Below, piece by piece: positions 1 to 10,679 of a DNA stretch of 54,000 bases. The position numbers and the translations under genes are program-made. Each line of letters opens with the position of its first letter. Positions within the stretch are counted from its first letter, which is position 1. Under the pieces are notes generated by a model. It made no database searches. It saw only the letters and a program-made list of their open reading frames with translations, and was not told the origin of the DNA. This DNA is from an uncultured Commensalibacter sp. (GTDB lineage Bacteria > Pseudomonadota > Alphaproteobacteria > Acetobacterales > Acetobacteraceae): NCBI GenBank assembly GCA_946699565.1, contig CAMPDW010000014.1, positions 1 to 54,000 on the forward strand, read 5' to 3'.

Positions 1-465
1 TGAATAAGGCTGTTCGTTCTATCTGTCCAATTATTGCAACTTTAATTATTTTATTATAATTAATACTTGAAGGGATAGTTATGTCAAAAAGTATTTATTA
101 TCTTTAAAAAATTGTTAAAAAAGATTTAAAACACGCTTTACAAACTATCTTCTACTCTATTGGTAACACAAATCATTCCATTTAGCTTCTTCAACCAGAT
201 CAAGAAGTTCATTGTCATATTTATTATCATTCTAAGACATTTTTTATCCAGATGAACACCATAAAAAATAAAATTATAAAAAATAATATTGTCTTATCTC
301 AAAAAAAGAAGTTACCACGGTACTAAGAACGTAGAAAAAAGTGATTTTATTTTTTTAATACTTATATTATTTTAAAATCATCCTTCCTACATAATGTTTC
401 ATTATAAATTTTTATTATTATCAGTTTATAAATAAAAATTTATTTATATCTCCACTTTTTATATA
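1..465. other. AT-rich intergenic edge with a possible gene remnant
   Basis: No intact gene is visible. On the + strand an 82-codon frame runs from an ATG at 81, preceded by AAGGGA five bases upstream, to a TAA at 324-326. It carries in-frame stops at 105-107 and 183-185. Two stops in 82 codons is few for DNA this AT-rich, so this may be a decayed small gene, but I recognise no family. A shorter frame on the other strand over about 160-245 is equally unconvincing. The rest is plain AT-rich sequence. Confidence 0.3.
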
Positions 466-1782
466 TTAAAAATATATCGGAATAAATGTTTCATATTCAA
501 ACCAAGTCGTAGCATTAAAATTGACGTTATCATCTGATACAACACTTAAAAAATTATTTTTATGATATAAGCAAACTTTTTTATTATTCATTTTAACCTT
601 AACAAAATCATCAGTATTAAAACAATTTTCAGTTAAAAAAATTTGATTATTTTTTTTTTCAAAATAAAATTTTCTATCTAAATATTCTACATAAGGATAT
701 AATCCATCGTTAATAAATGTTAGATATACCAAAGACGAATTTAATGGATTAAAAGTTGGATTATTACTTATAAATTTATGTAAATAATTCGAAAAAGCTA
801 AAAAGCGCCCACGGTGATCCAACAAAGCAATTCTATTTCCTTTATATTCCCTCTGTCGGGATAAATCATATTTTTTACTTGCATAATAAAAAGATAATAA
901 TAAAAATAACCGTGATGCCTCTTTTTGATAATTATAAATAGCTAATTGTGCAACAATTTTAAATAAATTTGTCTCATCTAACAGAATACGGTTGTAATAT
1001 TTAACTTTTAAAAAGTTATCTGAATTTAAAATTTGATAACATAATAAAGGATGTTTAAAATAACCGGCCATTAACTTATTATAAATATTTACATAATTTT
1101 TACGTCGAATAGCCATTAAATCTTTAAATAATCTTGGAAAATTCCTATTATTATCCAAGGAATAACTAATAAGTTTCTTTAGAGTTTCCGACCCTTTAAT
1201 ACTTTCATAAATAATATGACCAGCATAAGGTATAGATAATATTTTAACATCAACTACACCATTTTGATTAAAAGATAAAATATGTTCAGCCGTTTTACGA
1301 TCAATATCATGTTTTTTATCGTATAAAATAAGTATAGATCCTTGAACATTTTCTACTTTAATACCCATTCCTTTCATTTTTTGACTACATAACTGAGCCC
1401 ATTCAGGAATAGTAGGCCATTCATCTGGATCAATAGATAATTGTGGGGCCATAACAATAGTAAAATTAGATTTTAATAAAGAAGAATATTTTAAGGCTGC
1501 ATAGCCTCCAGAAGACAAACCAATTGTAACGATTTTTTTATAAAAACTTCTTATTTGATCAATATATTTTAAAACCTCTTGCATTTCATCAGAAACATAC
1601 CAATTCCTTTTTTTTGTTACAATACCCAAACAATTTATTTGCTCTTTTTCTACAAAAGGTTTTGCAAAATATTGATCTCTCCATCTTTCCTCATGCCCAA
1701 TACCAATAAAAGTAATTAATAAAAAATCAGAAGCTCCTTTATTTAAATGGACTGCTATTTCTTCTCCATCAAAAATTAACAT
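466..1782 (-). CDS. Alpha/beta hydrolase-like protein with C-terminal fascin-like region
   Basis: The 438-residue product has an N-terminal alpha/beta-hydrolase fold. A nucleophile elbow GLSSG places Ser90 as the likely nucleophile, with Asp155 (in LYDKKHD) and His189 (in YAGHI) as plausible partners. There is no signal peptide or membrane segment. After about residue 230 the protein no longer looks like a hydrolase. Residues about 315-438 have an aromatic, beta-rich pattern (LLDHRGRFLAF, then VCLYHKNNFLSVV and a closing WFEYETF) that resembles fascin/actin-crosslinking beta-trefoil repeats, which often bind sugars. The substrate is unknown. The gene stands alone, read away from the efflux gene upstream. 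The hydrolase call is fairly secure; the tail assignment is inference. Confidence 0.6.
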   Translation of the reverse strand: MLIFDGEEIAVHLNKGASDFLLITFIGIGHEERWRDQYFAKPFVEKEQINCLGIVTKKRNWYVSDEMQEVLKYIDQIRSFYKKIVTIGLSSGGYAALKYSSLLKSNFTIVMAPQLSIDPDEWPTIPEWAQLCSQKMKGMGIKVENVQGSILILYDKKHDIDRKTAEHILSFNQNGVVDVKILSIPYAGHIIYESIKGSETLKKLISYSLDNNRNFPRLFKDLMAIRRKNYVNIYNKLMAGYFKHPLLCYQILNSDNFLKVKYYNRILLDETNLFKIVAQLAIYNYQKEASRLFLLLSFYYASKKYDLSRQREYKGNRIALLDHRGRFLAFSNYLHKFISNNPTFNPLNSSLVYLTFINDGLYPYVEYLDRKFYFEKKNNQIFLTENCFNTDDFVKVKMNNKKVCLYHKNNFLSVVSDDNVNFNATTWFEYETFIPIYF

Positions 1783-1952
1783 ATTAACTCTCTAACATTT
1801 TGAATAATAATGATAAAATAAAAAAATCTTTTGAATATTTATAAATTTACTGTAACACGCCCAATTTTCAAAATACAAAATATTAAAATATAATTAACAA
1901 CTCAAATTCATATATTTATTGAATTATAACTATATAAATCTTTATATTACAA

Positions 1953-3461
1953 CTAATCCTTAGTACGTTCTGGAAAAATTGTTTCCCAACCACCTCCTAA
2001 TACTTTATATAACTGTACCAGATTTGTTGAAATACGCGTTGTGCTTTTAACCAAATCATCCTGAGACTGAAGCAGACGACGTTCTGCATCAAGTACATTA
2101 ATAAAATTCTGTAACCCTTCCCTATATTGTTCTTGAGCTAAAAATACAGATTGTTGATTCGACTGAGCAGTTTCTCGTAACTTTTTATTTCTTAACTGTT
2201 CTGCCTGATAAGCTGACAAGGCATTATCAACTTCCTGCCATGCCTGTAAAACCGTTTTACGATAAGCCAAGGCTGCTTCTTTCTGTTGGGCTTTTTTCAG
2301 TTTAAGCTGCCCTCTTAATTTTCCTCCTTCAAAAATAGGAATGGAAATAGTTGGGCCAACATTCCACGCTCTTGCCGACCAAAAACCCAAATCTTTAATT
2401 GATAAAGATTGAAAACCCATTCTTGCATCAATTGTTACCTTAGGATAAAAATCACCTTCCGCCACACCGATCTCTGCCGTTGAAACATGCAAAGCTGCTT
2501 CGGCCTCCCTTATATCAGGTCGACGTTGTAGTAAATCAGAAGGTAAACCAATTGGTATTTGTGGTAGAACAGGAGGAATAGGTTTTTGAATGGATAACAT
2601 TTGATTCAATGCTCGTGGTGGTTCTCCTAACAATAAGGCAATTACATTCATGTAATTGATCACTTGTTCCTCTAATTGAGGTATTTCTGAATTAGTTTCT
2701 TCTAACTGAGCTTTTGCATCATAAACATCTAATTCTGTAACCAATCCCCCTACATATCTCTTTTGTGCCAAATCAAGGGAATCTTTTGCAATTTGTGCAT
2801 TTTTACGAACAATACCCAACTGGGTCTGGTATCCGCGTAACGTTATATAATTTCTTGCCACTTCGGCAAGTTGTATTATTAAAATATTTCTACGCTCTTC
2901 TTCAGATGCCTTTGATAATGCCTCACCAGCTTCATATTGACGTCGAACACGTCCCCAAATATCAGCCTCCCAGCTTGTATCCAACGCATCCGCCCATTCA
3001 TTAAACGTTGGAATATCAATCTCTTTAGGATCAATTATATCCCCTAATTCAGGTTTTTTATTTCCTACACGATTAATAATTCGTCGCACCATTTTACTGC
3101 TGTGTTGTGCTCTGCGATAATTTCCCATCGCATTTAATGTTGGAAAACGAGCTGAACCCATAATTGCCAATTGTGCACGGCTAGCAATAATTCTTTGCGT
3201 TGCTATTTGAATATCCAAGTTATTCGTTATCGTACGGCGTTCTAATTCTGATAATATTGGATCTTGAAAGCAATTCCACCAATTAGGATCCAATTTTTTC
3301 ATATTGATTTGACTAGCAACATTTCCTTGAATAGAATTATGATTCGGTAACCATTTCGAAGGTGTCCACGGATCTTGTTTTTTAAAATCAGGTCCAACAG
3401 CACAATTTGTTAATATTAATATTAAAAAGAATGTTGATATAAAAGAAGAATTGATTTTCAT
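1953..3461 (-). CDS. NodT-family efflux outer-membrane lipoprotein
   Basis: This 502-residue protein is the outer-membrane channel subunit of a tripartite efflux pump (OprM/NodT family). It begins with a lipoprotein signal ending LILTNC, with Cys20 as the lipidated residue, followed by the family start AVGPDFKKQ. Two OEP repeats follow, with diagnostic segments such as SWEADIWGRVRRQYEA, the RRPDIREAEA motif near residue 313 and LDAERRLLQSQDDL near the end. Length is typical. The membrane-fusion and inner-membrane pump genes are not adjacent in this window, so the channel either serves a distant pump or is shared. Substrates cannot be read from the sequence. Confidence 0.9.
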   Translation of the reverse strand: MKINSSFISTFFLILILTNCAVGPDFKKQDPWTPSKWLPNHNSIQGNVASQINMKKLDPNWWNCFQDPILSELERRTITNNLDIQIATQRIIASRAQLAIMGSARFPTLNAMGNYRRAQHSSKMVRRIINRVGNKKPELGDIIDPKEIDIPTFNEWADALDTSWEADIWGRVRRQYEAGEALSKASEEERRNILIIQLAEVARNYITLRGYQTQLGIVRKNAQIAKDSLDLAQKRYVGGLVTELDVYDAKAQLEETNSEIPQLEEQVINYMNVIALLLGEPPRALNQMLSIQKPIPPVLPQIPIGLPSDLLQRRPDIREAEAALHVSTAEIGVAEGDFYPKVTIDARMGFQSLSIKDLGFWSARAWNVGPTISIPIFEGGKLRGQLKLKKAQQKEAALAYRKTVLQAWQEVDNALSAYQAEQLRNKKLRETAQSNQQSVFLAQEQYREGLQNFINVLDAERRLLQSQDDLVKSTTRISTNLVQLYKVLGGGWETIFPERTKD

Positions 3462-3689
3462 AATTTTTACCTGTTTTTCTTTTTTAATATAAACATTTCA
3501 AAAAATCTATTCTTGTCAACATGATCTATTTATAAGTTCTAATTTGCATAGATAAAAATAACAATAATAATTATGCTGTATAGTTTTTATATTTACTATG
3601 TAATCAATCTAAAATATAAAAAAAGAAAAAATGTTAATTTTTTTGTTGCATCCTCTTGCATGAGAAGCTACTAAATAAAACAAATCAAC

Positions 3690-3764
<75 letters not shown>

Positions 3765-3985
3765 GTTTATAGCTGTTTTTCCATTCATTTTCCCATATAA
3801 AAATTATCATATTGAAAAATTGGATAACCATTTTTTATTTATTATTGAATAAATAAGTAATTATTTATTCAATCAATCTATTTAGGGAGAGTATTATCAT
3901 TTAAATATAATCAGAAATATCTTTATCCAATGATCATATCACTTTTGATCATTCAAACCATCTCTTAAAATATAATATAGAAAGA

Positions 3986-4060
3986 TGGTAGCGACGGGAG
4001 GATTTGAACCACCGACCAAGGGATTATGATTCCCCTGCTCTACCGCTGAGCTACGCCGCC
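3986..4060 (-). tRNA. tRNA-Met (CAT), elongator type
   Basis: Read on the minus strand, acceptor GGCGGCG pairs with CGTCGCT (a G-U at the first pair), followed by ACCA. The anticodon stem GGGGA/TCCCT encloses loop ATCATAA, giving anticodon CAT. The paired first position argues against an initiator tRNA, and the body resembles alphaproteobacterial elongator Met. A lysidine-modified Ile tRNA would also carry CAT and is the main alternative. Confidence 0.93.
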
Positions 4061-4140
4061 TTATAATTTTCAAAGACGAGTTTAATTACCCTCATTTATA
4101 AAACAAAGTCAAGTATTTTTAACTAATCTTTTTTAACATT

Positions 4141-4650
4141 TTAACTATTTTCTTCAGTAACCTTCTTTTTTTCAGCTGAAATTCTCGGGGGTCTGCCTCT
4201 ACGTGATGTACGTACTGGCTTTTCATTTTCAACTTCTTTTACATCAATTTGTTCTTCTGCGGGCTCGTCAATCTTAATTTCTACAACTTCATTAGTCTCC
4301 GATTCATCATCTATAGCTTTTACTGTTTCAACACCGTTATTTGATTCTTGATAATTATTTGGACGATGTCTTTGCTGTATAGACTGATTAATCATATTAA
4401 CAATACGAGAATAATGCTCTGCATACTGAAAAAAATTTTCAGCGGTAACTCGATCTCCAGAACTTAGAGCATCACGCCCTTGTTGAAGATATTTTTCATA
4501 TAATTGCTGAGCAGTGCCACGAATACGTCCACTAGAACCGTTACTTTCAAATACATGATTCCGATTAAAAGAAACCTGTCCATTTTGATGACGTGCCCCC
4601 CCACTATTACCTGATCGATAATAACGGCCTCGCATACGTTTTGTATTCAT
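4141..4650 (-). CDS. DUF4167 domain-containing protein
   Basis: The 169-residue basic protein has the DUF4167 hallmark. An Arg/Gly/Asn-rich start (MRGRYYRSG) is followed by a helical stretch at about residues 45-85, including RGTAQQLYEKYLQQGRDALS and DRVTAENFFQYAEHYSRI. A disordered acidic middle follows, then a basic tail (RTSRRGRPPR) resembling an AT-hook. The family is alphaproteobacterial and usually sits next to prmC, as here. Its arginine-rich ends suggest nucleic-acid binding, but no role is established that I can name. It is separated from prmC by about 170 bases. Confidence 0.88.
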   Translation of the reverse strand: MNTKRMRGRYYRSGNSGGARHQNGQVSFNRNHVFESNGSSGRIRGTAQQLYEKYLQQGRDALSSGDRVTAENFFQYAEHYSRIVNMINQSIQQRHRPNNYQESNNGVETVKAIDDESETNEVVEIKIDEPAEEQIDVKEVENEKPVRTSRRGRPPRISAEKKKVTEENS

Positions 4651-4821
4651 AAGTTATTGTTATACTTTCCTATTAGTAAACCTAAAACTAAGATTATATT
4701 CCTAATTAAGTTACTTAATGATGACTAATGTGATACAAATAAATTCAATGATGTTCATAAATATGAATAAAAATTATAATTTAAGTAGCATCTTGTAATA
4801 TAGTAAAATTATACGATGCTT

Positions 4822-5694
4822 TTACAATGTTGAATAAGAAAAAACAAGAGCCCTTATATAACCATTTAAATCTTGTTGTTTTTGCACAACAGATAACCCA
4901 GCCTCATTTGCGATAGCAATTACCTCCTGACCTTGATTAATACCTAATTCCAAAATCAAAAAACCTTGATGAGTCAATAAATTTTTAGCTTGTCGGCAAA
5001 TGACACGGTAAGCATTTAAACCATCTTTTCCACCATCCAAAGCCAACATGGGTTCATAATTTTTAACGTCTGACATCAATGTTAATAATTCGTGCGTTCG
5101 AATATAGGGTGGATTGGATAAAATAACATCAAATTGCCCTATTAAAGCATCTGCCCAATATCCTGTAAAAAAAGCCGATTGATTTTCCAAATTACATTGT
5201 TGTGCATTTTTTCTTGCTAAACGAACCGCCTGCTCTTGATAATCAACACCGATACCAAAACTATTAGAATATTCTGATAAAGCAGCCAATAATAAGCATC
5301 CTGTTCCCGTTCCCAAATCAAGAAAATTATAAGATAATTGATGCTCTGGAAGAACTTTTAATAAAACTTCAATCAATGCTTCACTATCAGCCCGCGGAAT
5401 TAAGGTGGCCTCTGATACATCAAGATCTAAAGACCAAAAACCCTGTTTCCGAACAATGTATGCAAAAGGCTCATGATGACTTCTTCTATCAAAAAAAGAC
5501 CGAATAAGAGTTGGATCAACTAAACTATTTTTATCCATTAACAATAATTCGGTTCTGCTTACTTTTAAAGCTGCGACAATTAACAATACCGCTTCCCGTC
5601 GCGACGCTTCAATTCCTGCTTTTTGAAGAATAACCTCGCCTTCCTGAATTAATGAAGCTAATGATACATTCACATTATTATCCATAAAATCCAA
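4822..5694 (-). CDS. prmC: Peptide chain release factor N5-glutamine methyltransferase PrmC
   Basis: PrmC methylates the glutamine of the GGQ motif of class I release factors. The 290-residue protein has an N-terminal helical domain, the substrate loop LIPRADSEAL near residue 98, the SAM-binding motif DLGTGTG at 126-132 and the catalytic NPPY at 194-197. It lies 66 bases downstream of prfA, its substrate gene, on the same strand. This pairing is conserved widely. Length is normal and nothing is missing. Confidence 0.96.
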   Translation of the reverse strand: MDFMDNNVNVSLASLIQEGEVILQKAGIEASRREAVLLIVAALKVSRTELLLMDKNSLVDPTLIRSFFDRRSHHEPFAYIVRKQGFWSLDLDVSEATLIPRADSEALIEVLLKVLPEHQLSYNFLDLGTGTGCLLLAALSEYSNSFGIGVDYQEQAVRLARKNAQQCNLENQSAFFTGYWADALIGQFDVILSNPPYIRTHELLTLMSDVKNYEPMLALDGGKDGLNAYRVICRQAKNLLTHQGFLILELGINQGQEVIAIANEAGLSVVQKQQDLNGYIRALVFSYSTL

Positions 5695-5760
5695 TAAAAA
5701 CCAATTTACCCAAATATAAAAACTTATACTTTAAAATATTAATAAAATTAAGAAATATGC

Positions 5761-6843
5761 CTAGGCATTTTCTTCAGAAGCCAATAATCTGGATTGTTCT
5801 TCCTGAATTAAATAATCAATAATTTCGTCAAATTCACCCAGCATAATGCGATCAATCTTATGCAGGGTTAAATTTACCCGATGATCAGTAACACGCCCTT
5901 GTGGGAAATTATATGTACGAATACGTTCAGAACGATCTCCTGTTCCCACCTGCGAGCGACGATCTGCTGCACGATTTTCATGAGTGGCCAACCGTTGTTG
6001 TTCATATAAACGTGCACGCAAAATCTTCATAGCCTTGGCTTTATTTTTATGCTGACTTTTTTCCTCCTGCATCGCCACAACTACACCTGTCGGAATATGA
6101 GTGATCCTTACTGCACTTTCTGTTTTATTAACATGCTGTCCACCAGCACCAGAAGCACGATAAACATCTATTCGCAAATCACCTTCATCAATTGTGACAT
6201 CCACTTCCTCTGCCTCAGGCAAAACCGCAACTGTTACTGTTGAGGTATGAACACGTCCCTGACTTTCGGTAGCTGGAACACGTTGCACACGATGAACTCC
6301 TGATTCATATTTCAAACGAGCAAACACGCCCGTTCCTGTAATGGATGCGATCCCTTCTTTTAGGCCACCCAACCCAGTATCACTATATTCCAAGATTTCA
6401 AAACGCCAACCACGAGATTCTGCATAACGTTGATAAGCTGAAAAAAGTTCGGCCGCGAATAAACCTGCCTCATCACCACCTGCTGCTGGACGAAGTTCTA
6501 GAATTGCACTTCTTTCATCCGCTTTATCTTTAGGTAACATCGCCAAACGAATTTGATGTCTTATGGATGGCAACTTTTCATGTAAAGTCTGTAATTCAGC
6601 TTGAGCCAAATCTCTTATTTCAGAATCTTCAAGCATCTCTTGTGCCGTCTGCTGATCTTTTTCTGCAGCTCGTAAGGATTTTATTAGATTCACAAGCGAA
6701 GTTAGCTCAGCATATTCACGTGAAACTTCAATAAATTTATCCCCTGATATTTCAGTGGATAATAAATGTTGCAATTCTTCTGATCGAACTATTATTTTAT
6801 CTAAACGATCATTAAAACTTGCAGAAAATTCTTCAGAAGACAT
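5761..6843 (-). CDS. prfA: Peptide chain release factor 1
   Basis: RF1 reads UAA and UAG stop codons and triggers peptide release. The 360-residue protein carries the RF1-type anticodon mimic PAT at residues 190-192 and the catalytic GGQ at 234-236 within [13 protein letters not shown]. The N-terminal coiled-coil domain is intact. The start ATG lies 3 bases after the hisS stop codon, so the two genes are almost certainly cotranscribed. prmC follows on the same strand. Confidence 0.98.
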   Translation of the reverse strand: MSSEEFSASFNDRLDKIIVRSEELQHLLSTEISGDKFIEVSREYAELTSLVNLIKSLRAAEKDQQTAQEMLEDSEIRDLAQAELQTLHEKLPSIRHQIRLAMLPKDKADERSAILELRPAAGGDEAGLFAAELFSAYQRYAESRGWRFEILEYSDTGLGGLKEGIASITGTGVFARLKYESGVHRVQRVPATESQGRVHTSTVTVAVLPEAEEVDVTIDEGDLRIDVYRASGAGGQHVNKTESAVRITHIPTGVVVAMQEEKSQHKNKAKAMKILRARLYEQQRLATHENRAADRRSQVGTGDRSERIRTYNFPQGRVTDHRVNLTLHKIDRIMLGEFDEIIDYLIQEEQSRLLASEENA

Positions 6844-6846
6844 AAA

Positions 6847-8097
6847 TTAATTCGCCAATTTCAAATTAAGCTGAGAAACTAAATCATACAAAGCAACCTC
6901 TACCTGTTCACCAGAAACCAAATCCTTTAGTTGAACAACCTGTTTCGCTGCCTCATCTTCACCAATAAGCAATGCAATAGATGCTTCCTTTTTATTGGCC
7001 CATTCCATTTGTTTACGAAAATTCCCTTTATACGCCATTTCAGCAGAAATATTATGACTACGCAATTGCTGTAAAACAGTAAATGCCATTTCATGAACTG
7101 CATCAGAAAAGGCAATAACTACTACTAATTTAAGTTGGATAGGTGTCGAATTCAATAAAAGAGCTAATCTTTCAACTCCAGCTGCCCATCCAATAGAAGG
7201 AACAGAAGGACCTCCCATTTCCGCCACTAACCCCTCATAGCGTCCACCGGCCAACACGGTACCTTGAGAACCGAGTTTGTTTGTTACAAATTCAAAAACT
7301 GTATGGCTATAATAATCCAAACCACGAACAATATATTGATTTTCTTTAAATGGAATTTTAAACTGATCCAGTGCTTTTCTTAATCTATCCCAAAATTCCC
7401 GAGCTGTTGGTGTCATATAATCCTTCATTACAGGAGCATGGTCCAATAATGCTCTATCCTGGGCAGCCTTACTATCTAAAATACGCAAAGGATTTTTTTC
7501 CAACCGACTTTGACTATCTTCTGATAATTCGAATTTTACCGTTTTAAAATAGGCGATTAAAGCTTCACGCCAGGCCTGACGGCTTTCTAAATCACCCAAG
7601 GTATTCAATTCCAAAACTACATTATCAGCAATTCCCAAAGCTTGTAAAATATGCTGTCCCATGGAAATCATTTCAGCATCAGCAAAAGGTATCGCAGTCC
7701 CCAATAATTCCGCACCAATTTGAAAAAATTGCCTATATCGTCCTTTTTGAGGACGCTCATACCGAAACATTGGGCCCGCATAAAAAACTTTTTGAGGAAG
7801 GGTCTGCGTTAATGCGTTGGTAACCAAGGCACGACAAATTCCTGCTGTTCCTTCGGGGCGCAAAGTAAGGGAATCCCCACCGCGATCCTGAAATGTATAC
7901 ATCTCTTTAGAAACAATATCCGAAGTATCCCCTAATGAACGGGCAAAAACACCCGTTTCCTCAAAAATGGGTGTTATCCATTCTTCAAACCCATATAATG
8001 AAGTAATTTTTTTTGCTATTTGAATGACATACTGATGATTTTTTGCCTCATCACCAATCAAATCATGGGTCCCACGAACGGGTTTAACCACACTCAC
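6847..8097 (-). CDS. hisS: Histidine--tRNA ligase
   Basis: This class II aminoacyl-tRNA synthetase charges tRNA-His. Motif 1 falls in the KPVRGTHD start region and motif 2 in the FRYERPQKGRYRQFFQIGAE segment. The histidine-specific signature RGLDYYSHTVFE and motif 3 (GWAAGVERLALLL) are present, followed by the C-terminal anticodon-binding domain. At 416 residues the length is typical. The start is a GTG with AGGATAAT about 10 bases upstream. It sits between ispG and prfA in one leftward run. Confidence 0.97.
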   Translation of the reverse strand: MSVVKPVRGTHDLIGDEAKNHQYVIQIAKKITSLYGFEEWITPIFEETGVFARSLGDTSDIVSKEMYTFQDRGGDSLTLRPEGTAGICRALVTNALTQTLPQKVFYAGPMFRYERPQKGRYRQFFQIGAELLGTAIPFADAEMISMGQHILQALGIADNVVLELNTLGDLESRQAWREALIAYFKTVKFELSEDSQSRLEKNPLRILDSKAAQDRALLDHAPVMKDYMTPTAREFWDRLRKALDQFKIPFKENQYIVRGLDYYSHTVFEFVTNKLGSQGTVLAGGRYEGLVAEMGGPSVPSIGWAAGVERLALLLNSTPIQLKLVVVIAFSDAVHEMAFTVLQQLRSHNISAEMAYKGNFRKQMEWANKKEASIALLIGEDEAAKQVVQLKDLVSGEQVEVALYDLVSQLNLKLAN

Positions 8098-8133
8098 TTT
8101 ACATTATCCTATATTTCAAATTATATCACTAGA

Positions 8134-9258
8134 TCAGTTTTTTTCTTTTTTCTGAGCCGCTTTTTTCGCTTCAATTTGAATTGCTTTCTTTTCAACCAGT
8201 TCAACAATATGATCAATCATTTCTTCTGCTGGAACAGTATGATCCTGTTTTCCTGCAACGTAAACCATATGACGACCTGATCCTCCCCCTGTTACTCCAA
8301 CATCCGTCATGGTTGCTTCACCAGGGCCATTAACAACGCAACCAATAACGGAAAGTGTAATAGGTGTTTCAATATGTGCCAAACGTTCTTCTAATGTAGC
8401 AACGGTTGGAATAACCTTGAAACCTTGCCGTGCACAGGACGGACAAGAAACAACCCTTACCCCACGATAACGCAATCCAAGCGTTTTTAAAATATCCCAA
8501 CCGACAATGACTTCCTCTTCAGGTTCGGCCGATAAAGAAACACGCATTGTATCACCAATACCAGCCCATAAAAGTGAACCAAGACCAATAGAAGATTTTA
8601 CAGTTCCTGTTCTTTTTCCACCAGCCTCTGTAATCCCAATATGTAATGGATAATCAGAAGCTTCGGATAGTAAACGATAAGCTTCTACCGCCAAAAAGAC
8701 ATCAGAAGCTTTAACGCTAATTTTAAATTCACGAAAATCATTATCTTCAAGGATTTTCGCATGTTCCATCGCACTTTCAAATAATGCTTCTGGATTAGGT
8801 TCACCATATTTTTCCAATAAATGCTTTTCAAGAGAACCCGCATTAACGCCTATACGAATGGAACAATTATAGTCTTTGGCGGCCTTAATTACATCCCGTA
8901 CACGATCCGTATTACCGATATTTCCTGGATTAATTCTTAAACAAGCCGCCCCTGCCTGTGCAGCCTCGATTGCTCTTTTATAATGAAAATGAATGTCCGC
9001 AACAATTGGTACATTGACATTACGAACAATTTTTTTTAATGCTCGGGTACTATCCTCATCAGGGCAAGAGACACGTACAATATCAACCCCTACCTTTTCA
9101 GCTTTTTTGATTTGCGCAATCGTTGCTTGTGCATCACTGGTCAAGGTATTCGTCATTGTTTGAATACTAATCGGTGCATCCCCACCAACTGGAACAGATC
9201 CCACATGAATCTGTCGACTTTTACGACGAATAATTTGCTGATATGGACGTAAACTCAT
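8134..9258 (-). CDS. ispG: 4-hydroxy-3-methylbut-2-enyl-diphosphate synthase (flavodoxin/ferredoxin)
   Basis: IspG carries out the next-to-last step of the MEP isoprenoid pathway, turning MEcPP into HMBPP with a [4Fe-4S] cluster. The 374-residue form has the N-terminal TIM barrel ([15 protein letters not shown]) and the C-terminal cluster domain. Cluster ligands are Cys272, Cys275 and Cys307 with Glu314, in SCPSC and GCVVNGPGE. The short form without the extra plant-type domain is the usual bacterial arrangement. A 36-base gap separates it from hisS. Confidence 0.97.
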   Translation of the reverse strand: MSLRPYQQIIRRKSRQIHVGSVPVGGDAPISIQTMTNTLTSDAQATIAQIKKAEKVGVDIVRVSCPDEDSTRALKKIVRNVNVPIVADIHFHYKRAIEAAQAGAACLRINPGNIGNTDRVRDVIKAAKDYNCSIRIGVNAGSLEKHLLEKYGEPNPEALFESAMEHAKILEDNDFREFKISVKASDVFLAVEAYRLLSEASDYPLHIGITEAGGKRTGTVKSSIGLGSLLWAGIGDTMRVSLSAEPEEEVIVGWDILKTLGLRYRGVRVVSCPSCARQGFKVIPTVATLEERLAHIETPITLSVIGCVVNGPGEATMTDVGVTGGGSGRHMVYVAGKQDHTVPAEEMIDHIVELVEKKAIQIEAKKAAQKKEKN

Positions 9259-9504
9259 TAATCTTTCTCCAAATAAATTATGACTATATTTTTAAGTGTT
9301 AAAAAATTTTTTAGTCATATTCTCTTAACTAACCAACACCACTTGAATATTCAAGATATAAAGTCAATAGAGTATAATTAAATAAATTATTTTTTTAATA
9401 TTCATAATTTCAAGCTTAAATTAAATATTGTTAGTAATCTAATTTTCTTTTTTAATAATTATTTTGATTAATGATAAGCAACCATGAATTTTTATAAAAA
9501 TCAT

Positions 9505-10665
9505 TTATTTTACTGGTTCCGTAATAATCTTTTCCAATAATTCTGGGGTAATTACAAAATGCCTTAAAACTCTTCCTTTTTCACCTAAGACTTTAGATTG
9601 TTTACCCTTACTTTGAATCATAATAGCACCAGCATTCCCAATTGTCATAATTACATTTTGCTGATTAACTGGAATCGTCCAATTTTCTCCTTTTTTTAAA
9701 GTTTTTTGCAGTAAAACATGTCCTTGTTGATTTTGAACTTTTAACCAACTATCATCAGATGCTTTAATAATAATATCGGTATTATTCATTTCTTTGATAT
9801 CGTGTTCCGTCTTATTGACTTTATCCGATTTTTGCTCTTCTTTGGACAATGCTGTGCTTTGATTAGATTCTTGATTGTTAAAGTTCTTTAAATTTTGCGG
9901 ATCATTATTATCCACTATTTTCATATTATTATTTACAGAAACTGAATTATTGTTCTCGGTAGAATTTTCAGCAGACAAAGCTGAATTTATATTCGGTTTA
10001 TCTTTTTGTGAAGAATCAGACTTTTGAGGTAAATCTTCCTGTTTTAAAGATACATTATCTACTTCATGAAAGGATTCATTAGATTTTTGAGACTGTGCGA
10101 TCTGATTTTCAAGTTTATTAATAGTATGTATGACATCTGCATCAGACTTTACATCATTTAATTTTTGAGATGGCATAACAGAAGCAATTTGAGGAGAAAT
10201 TTTTTCTTGCATCTGCTTTTCATCCTTTTGATCGATAAATGAAGGTATCGTTTCAGCAGGAACTTTTCGATGATCCGTTATTTTATACCAACTAATATAT
10301 CCACCAGCAATAATAAGAAAACCCGCCAAAATAAAAACAGCAGCAGGCACACCTGATTGGGGAACAGGCGCAGGAAAAAGTAACTTTTGTTTATACTCTG
10401 TTCCCTGATATTCACAATGAAAACGTTTAATTAATTCTTCACTATTTAAATCCAAAAAATCAGCATAAGACCGTAAGAAGCCTGATGCATAAGCGATACC
10501 AGGTAATTGGTCTATTTTACCCTCTTCTAAAGCTTGTAAAAAAATTAAACGAATACGCAGCTTTTGAGAAATATCTTCTAAACTTAAATGCAACTCTTCT
10601 CGTTTTAAACGAAGCGTTTCACCAATAGATTGATTATTAGGATATTGTTCAGATCCACTGCCCAT
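9505..10665 (-). CDS. RodZ-like helix-turn-helix membrane protein
   Basis: The 386-residue protein has an N-terminal HTH of the RodZ/HTH_25 type at about residues 15-80 (IGETLRLKREE...GIAYASGFLRSYADFL). One membrane segment follows at about 107-127. A long Asn/Ser/Lys-rich linker then leads to a DUF4115-type domain at about 298-375 (DIIIKASDDSWLKVQNQQG, then VILTIG-like turns). RodZ links the MreB cytoskeleton to the cell-wall elongation complex, with the HTH in the cytoplasm and the tail in the periplasm. The linker is longer and more polar than in E. coli. It lies 14 bases from the nitronate monooxygenase-like gene, upstream of ispG, an order seen in relatives. Confidence 0.8.
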   Translation of the reverse strand: MGSGSEQYPNNQSIGETLRLKREELHLSLEDISQKLRIRLIFLQALEEGKIDQLPGIAYASGFLRSYADFLDLNSEELIKRFHCEYQGTEYKQKLLFPAPVPQSGVPAAVFILAGFLIIAGGYISWYKITDHRKVPAETIPSFIDQKDEKQMQEKISPQIASVMPSQKLNDVKSDADVIHTINKLENQIAQSQKSNESFHEVDNVSLKQEDLPQKSDSSQKDKPNINSALSAENSTENNNSVSVNNNMKIVDNNDPQNLKNFNNQESNQSTALSKEEQKSDKVNKTEHDIKEMNNTDIIIKASDDSWLKVQNQQGHVLLQKTLKKGENWTIPVNQQNVIMTIGNAGAIMIQSKGKQSKVLGEKGRVLRHFVITPELLEKIITEPVK

Positions 10666-10679
10666 TATGCTTCATACCT

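Noticed and set aside
81-326. Possible small gene near the left edge with a good ribosome binding site
   Set aside because: Two in-frame stops and no recognisable family; kept only as a note in the description of the region.
2765-3004. Open frame on the + strand inside the efflux lipoprotein gene
   Set aside because: It is the antisense shadow of a clearly coding gene, has no ribosome binding site and resembles no protein.
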